DNA from: Neisseriaceae bacterium ESL0693
Lineage (GTDB): Bacteria; Pseudomonadota; Gammaproteobacteria; Burkholderiales; Neisseriaceae
DNA length: 64,000 bases
Assembly (NCBI GenBank): GCA_029433475.1
Contig: JAQTIE010000001.1
Coordinates: 62,001-126,000 of the forward strand
Reading direction: 5' to 3'
Of the stretch, positions 9,031 through 19,957 are shown in pieces. Both the position numbers and the translations under genes were made by a program. Numbering within the stretch: position 1 is the first letter of the stretch; every line of letters starts with the position of its first letter. Under the pieces are notes generated by a model. It ran no database searches and was not told where the DNA came from. It saw only the letters and a list, made by a program, of their open reading frames with translations.

Positions 9031-9329
9031 AATACATTGGTCTTAAATTTATATTAACAGTGAAAACATCTGGGCTATTTCATATTCATACCGCGAATAC
9101 AACCATCTTGGTTCTATAAACCGAAAACCATACTTTTACAGCGCTGAGGGCAGACAATAGCTAGAAAAGCCTTCGAACAAAACACCGGTTTTGCAACCAG
9201 CTCTCTGCTGATGGGTATGGCAATGAAGGCAATAAATCAGCCTGCCCATCGGGCAACACTGCCGGAGCGCTTCGGCTGCCGGATGTTATCCGGGCTGAAA
9301 GTCGCATCGGTCAGGTGAGCGGCAGGGTT
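9031..9329. other. intergenic stretch upstream of the PEPC-like gene, no gene recognised
   Basis: It holds the 5' region of the PEPC-like gene and about 200 bases (9130-9329) of more GC-rich sequence with one short stop-bounded frame of ~50 codons on the plus strand. That frame has no start context and no recognisable family. It may be the remains of another gene next to the ATPase pseudogene. Confidence 0.4.
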
Positions 9330-10000
9330 AGCTGGCTTGCTGTAACAGCGTTTTTCCACCTCTTCTCCCGTCATAAATGTTTTTTGATGAGATTGTTCAC
9401 ACGCAGGCCATTCATCACTCTTTTACCATTCAGCCAAAATTTCTTGAAACAGCTTAGCAGGAATTTTGTTTGAACCAAAAATCAACCATATCATACGGCT
9501 ACCGATCAGACCAGACAAATTGTATTGTAAATTTAGAACCAACGGCTGTATCCGATCTGGTTGCCTGCTCAAATTAGGGTGTTTGTATTTAACCTAAGCA
9601 TTTTTCTGACCGTCTTTGGCACGTTTTTTATTTTGTTGCATATCGCTTTTTTCAGAGAAACGCGGCAATTTCATGGTTTACTGCTGCCTATCGTTTTAAA
9701 AATATAGAATTTATTTCTTTGCAGAACACTTCTAGACCACATCAGTTAAATCACCTTGCAAGGTGATTGCAATACCATAATGCTGATTATTCTGTTTTTT
9801 ATTTTTATTATCAATAATCTTTACTTTGATTGGACTTATTTTAATTACAGTTGTTTTAAATAAATCAATCGCTGTAATAATCGTTATTTCAGCTATATTA
9901 TTTTGCCTGGCCAAACCCATAAAAACCGCATTAATTTTCACACACAAAAACTGGTTGAAGATTTTGTTTTCGTTATTCTCAACCCGTATTCTGTCTGCAA
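9330..10000 (-). pseudogene. decayed 5' part of a second OLD/RecF-like ATPase gene
   Basis: Read on the minus strand, this region matches the 5' ~40% of the ATPase gene at 4411-5949, for example around 9372-9420 against 5335-5385 and around 9740-9800 against 5697-5755. The clearest stretch translates to LCVKIN-like and TLQGDLTDVV segments identical or near-identical to the intact copy. Walker A is destroyed: GENNTGKTT has become RQNNIAEIT. Several stops and frameshifts are present, the start region has lost a base, and the 3' 60% of the gene is missing. Similarity continues upstream of the old start into non-coding DNA (to ~10125, against ~6045-6095), so the whole gene plus upstream region was duplicated and then decayed. 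Confidence 0.8.
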
Positions 10001-10140
10001 TAAAAATCCCGGCTTATTTCGAAACAACAGATTTAACAGGTGTTTGGCAGGCATACTGAAATAATCAGTTTTCAAGCCAGCATATCATTTAAATATTATT
10101 ATTTAGCCATAGAAAATTATTTTTATGGTAACAGACATGT

Positions 10141-10181
10141 AAAAATGCCCCGGCTATCTCAAATAGATGGCCGGAGCATTT
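10141..10181 (-). terminator. dnaJ terminator
   Basis: A long hairpin (10143-10159 pairing with 10165-10181, one mismatch and one G-T pair) lies just beyond the dnaJ stop, with a T run on the minus strand. Confidence 0.75.
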
Positions 10182-10194
10182 ATGAATTTCTGAA

Positions 10195-11352
<1,158 letters not shown>

Positions 11353-11546
11353 CTAAAAGAAAATAATTAAACACAAATGCCGCCCATATGTGGGCAGCTC
11401 CCGCAAAAACAAGCTCTTAAATCTCATTATTTATCGGCTTAATCATCATGGTTTATGTTAATAACGGTATTTTTGCTACTGGTAAAAGCAGGGAATCAAT
11501 ATTGTTTGTAAACAAAAACCCTTGTTATTTAACCCATAAATTTTAT

Positions 11547-13412
11547 TTATTCCGGCATTAATACATTCAGATAGCTTAAACCAACGCTGACCTGAACCAG
11601 ATCGGTGCCAGTAATATTCAGGCGCAGGCGACTTTTGGGTAAAACATCAATCGGCAGCCCCGTCACCCGTCCTGTCAGCGGCATGCCTTCAATGCGCACC
11701 AGATCATCACGCACCAGTAAGGCATTGACTTCGCGCAGCTCTTGTTGCTGAATGTAAATCAGACTCCAGTAAGCTTCCATGTGGCGCTGAAATTCATTAT
11801 AAGCGCCGTAGGTGGATTCAAAATCACGCAACGCCGCAAACAGCATATTGTCTTTCGGCTCAAACCGGCTGGGGGTATCCGGCTGCAACAGGCTGATCAG
11901 TTGTTTCTGATTAATGTAGTCAACTGCGCGCCGCAATGGCGAGGTAAACCAGGCATAGTGTTGCAGACCAAGGCCGACATGCGGTTCAGACTGGGTACTC
12001 ATGCGTACTTTACCGGTCGGTTGTACCCTGAATAACCCGGGTAATTCGGCCTCAGACAACATTCTGGCCCAGCTCGTGTTGGCCAGAATCATGATTTCAC
12101 TCACCAGCGTATCAATGGGTGAACCGCGTTCGCGCACACTGATGCGCACTTGTTTGTGCTCATCAAATTCAATGCCGTAATCATACTGCGGCGGCCGGGC
12201 GGGATCATATTTACCCCGCGCCTGCTGACGTGCCAGAGCAAAATCATATAGCCAGTTCATGGCATGCTGATGGGCAAATGCTTCCTCCGGCTGTCGGGGC
12301 TGTTGGGGCTGAAAATCGGCCGCAATCTCCTGAATACGCAAATTGGCATCAATATAAACATATTCTATGTTGCTATGGATATTGACGATCTGCCATTGGT
12401 CATCCACTTCGGCATACAGGCTCATTGCCGGGCGGTAATCTCCGGCATCCAGACTGAAGGCATTAATCCAGTCTGGTGGCAGCATAGTAATTTTGCCGCC
12501 GGGATAATACACGGTGCTCTGACGGGCAAAGATACCTTGTTCCATGACTGAGCCGGCTTCAATCGCCAAAGAGGGTACCGCAATATGAACCCCGATCTGC
12601 CGATGGCCATTGGGCAAGGTTAATAGGCTGATGGCGTCATCAATTTCATTGGTTTCCAGGTCATCAATAGAGAATGCCTGCACCGCCCTGTCGGCGCGCT
12701 CTAAAACCGGTAGCTGTGGCTCTGGATGGGCTGGCCATGCGGTACCTTTGGGAAACTGGTTCAGTAAAAAACCATCCATAAAGTAATCCGCCAGTGAAGG
12801 CACAGCGCCGACACTGTCGAGTAAATGAAAGATACTGGTTTTTTGCTGTGTGGCCGCCTTGGAAACGGCTTTATAGGCCAGCGTTTGCTTATCCGGCATA
12901 TGTAGAATGGTTTTCACTTCGGCCGCAATTTCAGCCGGCAGCTGACCGTTCATTAATGCTTCTACCCATTGCTGAATGGTGGCTTCCTGCTCTTTTTTGC
13001 GCTCCAGTGCCGCTAAAGCCTGTTTTAAGGTGTCTTCAGGCGCGGCCTTGAATACCGCCTTGCCCTTTTTATAAAAATAAACCGGGGCGGCATATAAAGC
13101 GATCAGGATGGCCGCTTCTGCTATGGTACTGGCCTCGGTACCAAAATATTCCTGTGCAGCCATATGGGCACTGAATTCTGGCAGCTGCCCCACGGCCTCC
13201 CACAATAAATCAATATCAATATCGGCCGATTCAGCCTGCGCCCGGCTCAGGAAAGCCTCGGCATCGCCTTCAAAAGTGAGAAAAACATGGTTGGTTTTGA
13301 TTTTGGCGCGTTTGCCGTGCTGGGTATTCACCAGATAAGTGGTGTCATTTTGCTGCACGATCTCTGCCACTTTAAACTGACCCGATTCTTCGTAAAAAAT
13401 ATGTTTTTTCAT
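11547..13412 (-). CDS. ribonuclease II family (RNB-domain) exoribonuclease
   Basis: A 621-residue RNB-domain protein. The catalytic block FSIDDLETNEIDDAISL (~residues 247-263) matches the RNase II/R active site that binds two metals and degrades RNA 3' to 5'. One position that is Asp in E. coli RNase II (D207) is Glu here, a variant also common in RNB proteins of the short class. The order is an N-terminal region without a clear cold-shock domain, the RNB domain (~240-540), and a short C-terminal S1-like segment (LVRIEGMPLTGRVTGLP). It ends 239 bases from dnaJ on the same strand. It is likely the neisserial-type RNase II/VacB-related protein; the exact orthology (rnb or rnr) is not decided. 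Confidence 0.8.
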   Translation of the reverse strand: MKKHIFYEESGQFKVAEIVQQNDTTYLVNTQHGKRAKIKTNHVFLTFEGDAEAFLSRAQAESADIDIDLLWEAVGQLPEFSAHMAAQEYFGTEASTIAEAAILIALYAAPVYFYKKGKAVFKAAPEDTLKQALAALERKKEQEATIQQWVEALMNGQLPAEIAAEVKTILHMPDKQTLAYKAVSKAATQQKTSIFHLLDSVGAVPSLADYFMDGFLLNQFPKGTAWPAHPEPQLPVLERADRAVQAFSIDDLETNEIDDAISLLTLPNGHRQIGVHIAVPSLAIEAGSVMEQGIFARQSTVYYPGGKITMLPPDWINAFSLDAGDYRPAMSLYAEVDDQWQIVNIHSNIEYVYIDANLRIQEIAADFQPQQPRQPEEAFAHQHAMNWLYDFALARQQARGKYDPARPPQYDYGIEFDEHKQVRISVRERGSPIDTLVSEIMILANTSWARMLSEAELPGLFRVQPTGKVRMSTQSEPHVGLGLQHYAWFTSPLRRAVDYINQKQLISLLQPDTPSRFEPKDNMLFAALRDFESTYGAYNEFQRHMEAYWSLIYIQQQELREVNALLVRDDLVRIEGMPLTGRVTGLPIDVLPKSRLRLNITGTDLVQVSVGLSYLNVLMPE

Positions 13413-13626
13413 GTTATCCGCTTATATCAGGCCGTTTTGCTTACATTAATACCTGAACTAAAAATCCGCTTATTTTAAAGACTATACACCGATATAGAAA
13501 GGGTCTAGCGATAAATGTTTTAAAATCCACCATGTTATCTGCCTGCGCTTTGGTCTGGTCGGATCTGTTTTATCAGAAAAGCAGTGCTACAATACCCCCT
13601 GTTTCTATTGTGCGAGCGCGGAACCG

Positions 13627-13854
13627 ATGAAAAAAACTACCCCCAAAAACTATGAAGATGCACTGACTCAGTTGCAAACCATCACTGAATCGATGCAAAA
13701 CAATGATCTGCCGTTGGAAGAAGCGCTGGCAGCCTATCAACAGGGACAAGAGCTGGTGCAGTATTGCCAACAGAAACTGGCTGAAGTAGAACAAAAACTA
13801 CAAGTACTGGACAATGGTGAACTGAAGGAACTGAAGCTTGATGAAGAGCACTGA
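13627..13854 (+). CDS. xseB: exodeoxyribonuclease VII small subunit
   Basis: A 75-residue protein with the helical hairpin typical of XseB ([47 protein letters not shown]). XseB binds XseA to form exonuclease VII, which degrades single-stranded DNA from both ends; xseA is not in the window. The stop codon overlaps the start of ispA by 14 bases, the usual xseB-ispA translational coupling. The start ATG at 13627 follows a GCGGAACCG stretch. Confidence 0.93.
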   Translation: MKKTTPKNYEDALTQLQTITESMQNNDLPLEEALAAYQQGQELVQYCQQKLAEVEQKLQVLDNGELKELKLDEEH

Positions 13855-14734
13855 TTTTCTGCACTGGCAAAAACAGGCACAGGCACAAACCGAGTTGATT
13901 CTTGGCCGGCTGTTGCCGGACCTTATGCATCAGACCGCCCATTTACAGGAAGCCATGCGTTATGTTGCCTTAAACGGAGGTAAACGGCTGCGGCCGATGC
14001 TGGTGCTGGCCACCGCTGAACTGGGTCAGGCGGATCAGGAATTGTTACATCATGCGGTTGCCGCCATTGAGTGTATGCATGTCTACTCTCTGGTTCATGA
14101 TGATATGCCCGAAATGGACAATGATTCCTTACGCCATGGCCGGCCTACCTGCCATGTTCAATACGATGGTGCCACAGCTTTACTGGTGGGGGATGCCTTA
14201 CAGACACTGGCGTTTGAATTACTCAGCCAGCCGGCACAACTGCCCGCCCTACGGCAGCTACGCCTGATCAGCACCCTGGCCAGAGCCGCCGGCAATCAGG
14301 GAATGGCAGGCGGCCAGGCAATTGATCTGGCTCAGGTAGGGCAAGAATTGACCCAGACCGAACTGGAACGTATGCACCAGCTTAAAACCGGTGCCCTGAT
14401 TCGCGCCGCTGTCACGCTGGGAGCGCTGGTGTGTGCAGATATTGATGAAACCGCCATCAGCATACTGGATCAGTACGCCAGCCGGCTGGGACTGGCTTTT
14501 CAGGTTATTGACGATGTGCTGGATTGTGAACAAAAAAGCAGTGTGCTGGGTAAGACCGCCGGCAAAGATCAAAAGGCGGATAAACCCACCTATGTTAAAT
14601 TAATGGGTCTGGCCGCCGCGCGCCAGTATGCAGAAACACTGATTCATGAAGCACTGGCTTTTCTTGACCATTTTGATGACCGTGCTGATCATTTGCGCGC
14701 ACTGGCACAATTCACCATCCGGCGTAATCATTAA
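13841..14734 (+). CDS. ispA: (2E,6E)-farnesyl diphosphate synthase
   Basis: A short-chain trans-prenyltransferase of 297 residues that condenses IPP with DMAPP and GPP to give farnesyl diphosphate for undecaprenyl and ubiquinone synthesis. Both Asp-rich motifs are present: DDMPEMDND (first, ~residues 83-91) and DDVLD (second, ~223-227), together with GGKRLRPML near residue 47 and the conserved Lys/Gln positions. The ATG at 13841 is used, 14 bases inside xseB, with an AAGGA site about 13 bases upstream; a TTG one codon earlier is less likely. dxs, often next in this operon, is not here: the following gene is on the opposite strand. Confidence 0.93.
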   Translation: MKSTDFLHWQKQAQAQTELILGRLLPDLMHQTAHLQEAMRYVALNGGKRLRPMLVLATAELGQADQELLHHAVAAIECMHVYSLVHDDMPEMDNDSLRHGRPTCHVQYDGATALLVGDALQTLAFELLSQPAQLPALRQLRLISTLARAAGNQGMAGGQAIDLAQVGQELTQTELERMHQLKTGALIRAAVTLGALVCADIDETAISILDQYASRLGLAFQVIDDVLDCEQKSSVLGKTAGKDQKADKPTYVKLMGLAAARQYAETLIHEALAFLDHFDDRADHLRALAQFTIRRNH

Positions 14735-14751
14735 TCATCCGGTATAACACA

Positions 14752-15321
14752 TCAGCGCAACCGCCGCCCTGATGCCCAGTCAATAATCATACTGGGCTGT
14801 TTACGCCCACCGGTTCGGCCACCCAGCACCAGCACCTGTCGTCCGAACTGCCGTTGTACTTCCCGTTGCAGCACACAGGCTTTTTTACCGGCGCGATTAC
14901 ATGAAGTCGACACCAGCGCGCTACCGGCTGCCCGGCATAAAAACCGGGTAGGGGCAAAATCCGGTATCCGCACCGCCAGTTTCTGCCGGCCACGACCCCG
15001 TAACACAATCGGTAACTGCGGTCTGGCCGGTAACAGCAAGGTTTTGGCCGCCGGCCATACTGCCTGTATCTGCGAAATATCCGCCGCCGGTAAATCAGCC
15101 AGTAATGGCTGCAATTGAGCCCAGTCTGCCCCCACCACAATCAAACCCTTATGCTGGGGACGCTTTTTCAAAGCCATCACCCGCCGCAAGGCACCCACAT
15201 GCCGCGGCAGACAACCCAGACCATAACTGCCCTCAGTCGGATAGGCAATCACGCCGCCTTGGCGCAAATGTGCCCGTAATTGATGTTGAAGGCGGCCACT
15301 GGGGCGAACAATATCAGTCAT
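14752..15321 (-). CDS. tsaC: TsaC/YrdC-type L-threonylcarbamoyladenylate synthase
   Basis: A single-domain YrdC protein of 189 residues, the size of E. coli TsaC (the longer Sua5 type has an extra domain). It makes threonylcarbamoyl-AMP from Thr, bicarbonate and ATP for the t6A37 modification of ANN-decoding tRNAs. Motifs are GGVIAYPTEGSYGLGC (residues ~22-37), LKKRPQHKG (nucleotide/Thr-binding Lys-Arg segment) and STSCNRAGK (the S-x-x-N segment). It converges on ispA, their stops 17 bases apart. It is unusually rich in Arg and Gln. Family is sure; the subtype is inferred from length. Confidence 0.85.
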   Translation of the reverse strand: MTDIVRPSGRLQHQLRAHLRQGGVIAYPTEGSYGLGCLPRHVGALRRVMALKKRPQHKGLIVVGADWAQLQPLLADLPAADISQIQAVWPAAKTLLLPARPQLPIVLRGRGRQKLAVRIPDFAPTRFLCRAAGSALVSTSCNRAGKKACVLQREVQRQFGRQVLVLGGRTGGRKQPSMIIDWASGRRLR

Positions 15322-15663
15322 AGCATGTTATTCATTACTTGATGGTGTTGGATGGCTGTATTTATACACCGTTATCGCCTATTTATTCAGTTATCCGATA
15401 AAAAAATAATGAGATTACAGCCGCCACAAACATTTCATGGTGGCTCTAAAGCCTGATTTTATTGGTCTGTCTTTGGTTAAATCGGATACACGCTATGGGC
15501 GGGTTTTGCATAAACCGGCTTATTCCGAGGCGGATTGAAACATTAGACGTATGAATTTTTACGCCCGATGTTTTAATACAAATGGCATAATCTGATCTCT
15601 TATTGATGCTGATCCTGCGCAGTCAGGCACGGGTATCCCATGATCCTTATCTATGACTAAAAA
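15322..15663. other. intergenic, no gene seen
   Basis: This gap lies between the tsaC start and the permease stop. It contains short A-runs and no convincing coding frame, RNA or strong hairpin. Confidence 0.5.
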
Positions 15664-17019
15664 TCATTTATGCGCTGCCCGTGCTTTTTTCTTATGATAC
15701 CCACCCATCACTACACCCAGACCCAGCCACACCAGCCCGACCACTTTAGCCAGCCATTGAATATGCCATAAAACCGGCAGTAATAACCCCATGCCCACTA
15801 AAGGCAGCACCAGATAGCGGCATAAACTCACGCCATCATACTGGCGCTGACAAATCACATAATAGCCAATGACCGAAGCATGCAGCATCACAAACGCCAC
15901 CAGCGCGCCCAGGTCAACACAGGATACCAGCCGGCTCAGGCCATCAGGCAACCAGGCCGCCAGTATCGCCAGCACCACATCCAAGAGCGCCACCACCACA
16001 ATCGCCACACCGGGTACGCCCGTACGCCGGCTCACATAACCCAGAAAATGCGGCAGACGCCCGTCACGCGCCATACTGAACATCAGCCGGCTGGCGGCGG
16101 CTTGCCCCACCATCGCCGCAAACACCGCACCCACTGCTTTTTGTAACGCAAACACATCCCCCAGCCACGGAGCTACTTTCTGGTTAATGATCAGATAATA
16201 AGCTTTACCCTGCAATTGCGGCTGCTCAGCCAGCATCTGAACCGAATAAGGTGACAGCAATGCTGCCACATAGGTTTGCAATACAAATAAAATGCCCGCC
16301 AGAATCAGACAGAACAACATGGCTCGTCCCACCGTTGATGCGTTGCCTTTGTGTTCCTCGGCAAAAAGCGCAATGGCATCAAAACCCAGATAAGACAATA
16401 CCGCCACTGAAACCGCTGCAAATAAGGCGGAGGAGGTGAATTGGCCAGAGCCGGAAAAAGGCACCAGCCAGTCATGCGTATGATCAGACGTCAGCAACAC
16501 CACGACACTGGCGCCCACCACCAGCAGCAACATGATCAGTTCCAGAATCAGGATCAGCAGATTCCAACGTGCCGCTCTTTTGTTGCCGACCAGATTTAGG
16601 GCAGTGGTTAAAAGCACCGCCACCAGCACGAAAATCCAGACCGGTATGGCCGGAAAAATCGTATTCAAGGAAATGCCGCAAAATAAATAAGCCACTGCCG
16701 GAATCAGCAGATAATCCAGAAAAATCAGCCAGCCGGTCAGAAAACCAACCGCCGGAGAAAGGGCTAAAGCGGTGTAGGCATAAACGGCGCCGGCATTCCG
16801 ACATACCCGTGACATATTGATATAGGAATACACCGTAAACACCATCATCAGTGTGGCCAGTAAATAGACGGTTGCTACTGCGCCATGGCTCATCACTGTC
16901 AGCACGCCGAATACATTCACCGGCGCAGTAGGGCCGATAAACAATAAACCCAGCACCACCAGATCAGCCGCACGCATATTCTGGCTCAGTCTTGCCGGTT
17001 TCAATGGCTGATTGATCAT
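15664..17019 (-). CDS. APC-superfamily amino acid permease
   Basis: A 451-residue integral inner-membrane transporter with about 12 hydrophobic segments. The first follows a short cytoplasmic N terminus (LVVLGLLFIGPTAPVNVFGV, ~residues 21-40), the characteristic APC helix 1 with a broken GP region that binds the amino-acid carboxylate. Charged loops such as RLMFSMARDGRLP (~310) match the family. The C terminus is basic (GGYHKKKARAAHK). The substrate cannot be read from the sequence; basic amino acids or polyamines are possible. Length is normal. It stands alone, without a neighbouring catabolic gene. Confidence 0.85.
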   Translation of the reverse strand: MINQPLKPARLSQNMRAADLVVLGLLFIGPTAPVNVFGVLTVMSHGAVATVYLLATLMMVFTVYSYINMSRVCRNAGAVYAYTALALSPAVGFLTGWLIFLDYLLIPAVAYLFCGISLNTIFPAIPVWIFVLVAVLLTTALNLVGNKRAARWNLLILILELIMLLLVVGASVVVLLTSDHTHDWLVPFSGSGQFTSSALFAAVSVAVLSYLGFDAIALFAEEHKGNASTVGRAMLFCLILAGILFVLQTYVAALLSPYSVQMLAEQPQLQGKAYYLIINQKVAPWLGDVFALQKAVGAVFAAMVGQAAASRLMFSMARDGRLPHFLGYVSRRTGVPGVAIVVVALLDVVLAILAAWLPDGLSRLVSCVDLGALVAFVMLHASVIGYYVICQRQYDGVSLCRYLVLPLVGMGLLLPVLWHIQWLAKVVGLVWLGLGVVMGGYHKKKARAAHK

Positions 17020-17457
17020 CTCAGAGTCCTTATTCCAGTCTCAATATCCATGTATCCCTTATGCGTACAAAGATCGTGATTCTCTGTACTTTCTGGCCTA
17101 CAGGCGATTTATATGGCAACGCTGTTTAGATTGGGGAATACAATAGATTCACACACGGCAATCGCCTGATAGAGGCAATATCAGCTGACTGCCGGCGGTT
17201 TTTCAGTATCAAGTGATCAGCAACAGCAACAAGAAAGAAGGCTATCCCTTTTGTTTGCGGTCAATCTTTGCTGTAATATACATGGCTGTATTTTCATGGT
17301 TCGACCTCCTTTCTTTAAAGAGATGATTCGGACAAGCAAGACTCTATATTATAAGAAATTATCTATTTGTTAAAACCATTTACTTAAATAAATACTATAA
17401 TCATACCGCAATCATCGCATCACTTTCTTATTAGAAACCATTCACCATTATTATTTT
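17020..17457. other. divergent intergenic region between permease and ThiF-like gene
   Basis: 438 bases that must hold both divergent promoters. The plus-strand end is AT-rich (TACTATAAT around 17391-17400 is a possible -10). No coding frame, RNA or strong hairpin is recognised. Confidence 0.4.
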
Positions 17458-18201
17458 ATGATCAACGATAAACAATTATTGCGCTACAGCCGTCATGTAT
17501 TATTAAACGATATTGATGTGGCCGGTCAGGAAGCCATCATGGCGGCCAGGGTGCTGGTCATCGGCGCCGGTGGCCTGGCGCATCCGGCGCTCACTTATCT
17601 GGTCAGCAGTGGGGCAGGGCAGATAACCGTTGTTGATGATGACTGTGTAGAAATCAGTAATCTACAGCGTCAGTTCTGGTTTCGTGATGCCGATATTGAT
17701 CAGCCCAAGGCACATGTTTTATGTGCTGCGCTGCAATCACACAATCCGGAAGTAAAGCTTAAAGCACTGATACAGCGCGCTGATGAAACCCTATTAAATC
17801 AGCTATTGCCGGACATGGATGTTGTTTTAGACTGTACCGACAACATCGCCAGCCGGCGTCTGATTAATCGTTTGTGTTTTCAACATCGCCTCCCGCTGGT
17901 CTCAGCAGCAGCGCTGGTTTTTGCCGGCCAGCTGACAGTTTATGATTTTCGTCAGGGTCACGGCCCTTGTTATCAATGCCTGTTTGCCGATGATCTGGAC
18001 GACAATGGCGCCAGTTGTGCCAAAAACGGCGTATTTTCACCTTTACTGGGCATCATGGGCGCAGCACAGGCGGGCGAAGCTTTAAAGCTTTTGGCGGGAT
18101 TACATGAGGATGGCTGTTATCTGCACTGTTTTGATGGCCGTCATTTTCAATGGCAACGGTTTCAATTGTCGGCAGTTGCTGACTGCCCGGTCTGTGGATA
18201 A
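17458..18201 (+). CDS. HesA/MoeB/ThiF family adenylyltransferase
   Basis: This 247-residue E1-like enzyme adenylates the C-terminal Gly-Gly of a ubiquitin-fold sulfur carrier (ThiS or MoaD type). It has an N-terminal RYSRHVLL helix, the nucleotide loop VIGAGGLAHPAL (~residues 34-45; the usual second-half Gly is Ala here), DDDCVEISNLQRQ (ATP and Arg-finger region) and DCTDNIASR. The zinc-binding Cys pairs are CYQC (~177) and CPVC at the very C terminus. A Cys lies in GASCAKNGVFSPLLG. Whether it serves thiamine or molybdopterin synthesis is undecided; tenA, 2 kb away on the same strand, makes thiamine plausible but is not operonic. Two DnaA-box sequences overlap its end. Confidence 0.85.
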   Translation: MINDKQLLRYSRHVLLNDIDVAGQEAIMAARVLVIGAGGLAHPALTYLVSSGAGQITVVDDDCVEISNLQRQFWFRDADIDQPKAHVLCAALQSHNPEVKLKALIQRADETLLNQLLPDMDVVLDCTDNIASRRLINRLCFQHRLPLVSAAALVFAGQLTVYDFRQGHGPCYQCLFADDLDDNGASCAKNGVFSPLLGIMGAAQAGEALKLLAGLHEDGCYLHCFDGRHFQWQRFQLSAVADCPVCG

Positions 18202-18213
18202 TTTTGTGGATAA
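18193..18213 (+). promoter_or_regulatory. two perfect DnaA boxes
   Basis: TGTGGATAA occurs at 18193-18201 (overlapping the stop codon of the ThiF-like gene) and again at 18205-18213, 12 bases apart and in the same orientation. Each is the reverse complement of the consensus TTATCCACA. Confidence 0.55.
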
Positions 18214-18456
18214 TTATAATAGCTCTTTTATTTGTTAATCTGTTAAATGGTCTTTAGCCCATATATCTCGGGCTTTCTGATAGAATTTTTCAATCAGTTT
18301 TTTATATTATCGATATATTAACAGTGGATAAAAGGCTAACGATAATTGTATTAAACGATTATTCAATGATAATTTGAAATATATTTTATTCTTTCATAAA
18401 TAGAGTTAATTACTTAGATGCTTCAAATAAAAATAATGATTCATTTTATATTTAAA
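18214..18456. other. AT-rich intergenic between converging genes
   Basis: The DnaA boxes are followed by AT-rich DNA up to the stop of the HNH endonuclease gene. No further feature is seen. Confidence 0.4.
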
Positions 18457-19419
18457 TTAATCTGGAACAATTTTAAATTTCAATCCTGCTTTTAATAGGA
18501 CTAAGTCTGCTACATCATTTTGTTTATGAATCATACGGTGACAAGTCGGACATAAAATTAAAAAATCATCTTGGATAGAATATCTACGACTTTCACCTTC
18601 TCGTAACAATTTAAACGGTGTCATATGATGTACGTCTAAAGGGACACTATCTAAAGCACCTACATATCCATAATCACGTTTTGGATCAAGACCACAAGCT
18701 TGGCAAATTGCTGGTCGATGGGTTAATACTTGATGACGTACTTTTGGAGATCGCTCTATCCGGCGTGAGAACATATAACGGCGTGTTTCTAATATAGAAT
18801 TATGTTCTAATTCTGTATAAACTAAGTCAACCGGGGTCAATCCACCATTTTCTAAAATACTTGAATACGCTTTCAATATAGTGAATAAATCTTTTACCAA
18901 TTCCTCTTCTGATAGATGATTAACAAAATAAGTTTTACCTAAAGCATGACCTGCTTCATAACCTTTAGTTAATGCAGTTTTAAAACCCAAGTTAATAGGC
19001 TCTGTAGAAAAATACTTTGTATAGTCGTTGTGAATACGATTTGCGATATCGGCAGCACGTCTTTTTAATACTTTTGTACCCCGTACTGTTCCATATTCTT
19101 CATAGACAGCGATTGTTCCCTGATTCAGAGATAGTGTGACTGTTTTTTCAAGAGCATTAACTAAATAAACAACGTAAATACCGTGGGTTGCACTCTCAGT
19201 TTCAATAGGATCAAAAAATGCTAACCATGGCACCATTGCCCAATTTCCTTGACCCACACTGGCCTTAACGATCAACTCAAAAGGCCAATCATCTATTAAC
19301 GTTCTTATTTCTGAAACCAGATTATGTCGAATATAGTTTGCAAAATAAGATGACTTCAACGGCGTTAATTTTTCTATTGAATAATTTGATATAAAAAAAT
19401 TAAGTAACTTTGCTAACAT
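18457..19419 (-). CDS. DUF3578 (MrcB-like)-HNH restriction endonuclease
   Basis: A 320-residue two-domain protein. The N-terminal ~190 residues (YIRHNLVSEIRTLI, SVGQGNWAMVPWLAFFDP, GIYVVYLVNALEKTVTLSLN) match the MrcB N-terminal domain DUF3578. That domain is known from modification-dependent restriction proteins, where it reads modified DNA. The C-terminal ~95 residues are an HNH nuclease: CQACGLD, LDVHHMTPF (the His pair), then LCPTCHRMIH (the Cys pair and last His). This makes a single-gene type IV-like restriction candidate. The start used is ATG 19419, which has AAGGTG nine bases upstream; the GTG at 19431 has no such site. Low GC and position next to a tRNA gene suggest acquisition. Domains are fairly sure; modification dependence is inferred. 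Confidence 0.8.
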   Translation of the reverse strand: MLAKLLNFFISNYSIEKLTPLKSSYFANYIRHNLVSEIRTLIDDWPFELIVKASVGQGNWAMVPWLAFFDPIETESATHGIYVVYLVNALEKTVTLSLNQGTIAVYEEYGTVRGTKVLKRRAADIANRIHNDYTKYFSTEPINLGFKTALTKGYEAGHALGKTYFVNHLSEEELVKDLFTILKAYSSILENGGLTPVDLVYTELEHNSILETRRYMFSRRIERSPKVRHQVLTHRPAICQACGLDPKRDYGYVGALDSVPLDVHHMTPFKLLREGESRRYSIQDDFLILCPTCHRMIHKQNDVADLVLLKAGLKFKIVPD

Positions 19420-19957
19420 AGATAATGCCACCTTAAATATATAAATTCAAAATTTTTGATGGCTTATATTAAAGTAATTATTAAATTTAATAAATATATA
19501 ATTGTTTACATTAAATAAACTATAATAAATTTATGTCTTTAGGAAATTTTATATAGTGCGAATAACCCCATTTGAGTATTCCGTGACAATCAGAAATTAT
19601 AATAATTAATTCTATCTAAATAGATAAAGTCTAATAATCTATAAAGAAAGCCAATTTAATTACTTATTTTTCGTATATAAACAGAAGCTTTATCGTTTCT
19701 TATTTGTGTCATCAATTTTATGAATAAGTCATTTAATGATTACGAAAGCTTGGTTTTTATACTTCACGGGTATTATTCTATATCTATAGTTATTTATATA
19801 TAAATTAATAGTTTATTTGCTAAATAAATTGATAGATTACATTAAAATTTTAAAATAAAGAAATAAAAACTATTCTTAAAAAGGAGATAGTTTTTATACT
19901 CTAGTAGTGAATTTATCGTTTCATCGCTATTGATGGTTAGTAATCTTTAAGTATCTC
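19420..19957. other. AT-rich intergenic between HNH gene and tRNA-Gly, no gene seen
   Basis: About 540 bases of very AT-rich DNA with no coding frame of note. It contains the HNH gene promoter and a low-GC hairpin at 19865-19895 that may end the tRNA transcript. Confidence 0.5.
19865..19895 (-). terminator. possible tRNA-Gly terminator
   Basis: AAAAACTAT (19865-19873) pairs with ATAGTTTTT (19887-19895). On the minus strand the stem runs into a T-rich tail about 60 bases beyond the tRNA. The low GC makes it weak. Confidence 0.35.

Noticed and set aside
9130-9329. Possible small gene upstream of the PEPC-like gene
   Set aside because: Only a ~50-codon frame with an upstream stop, no start context and no similarity to a known family.
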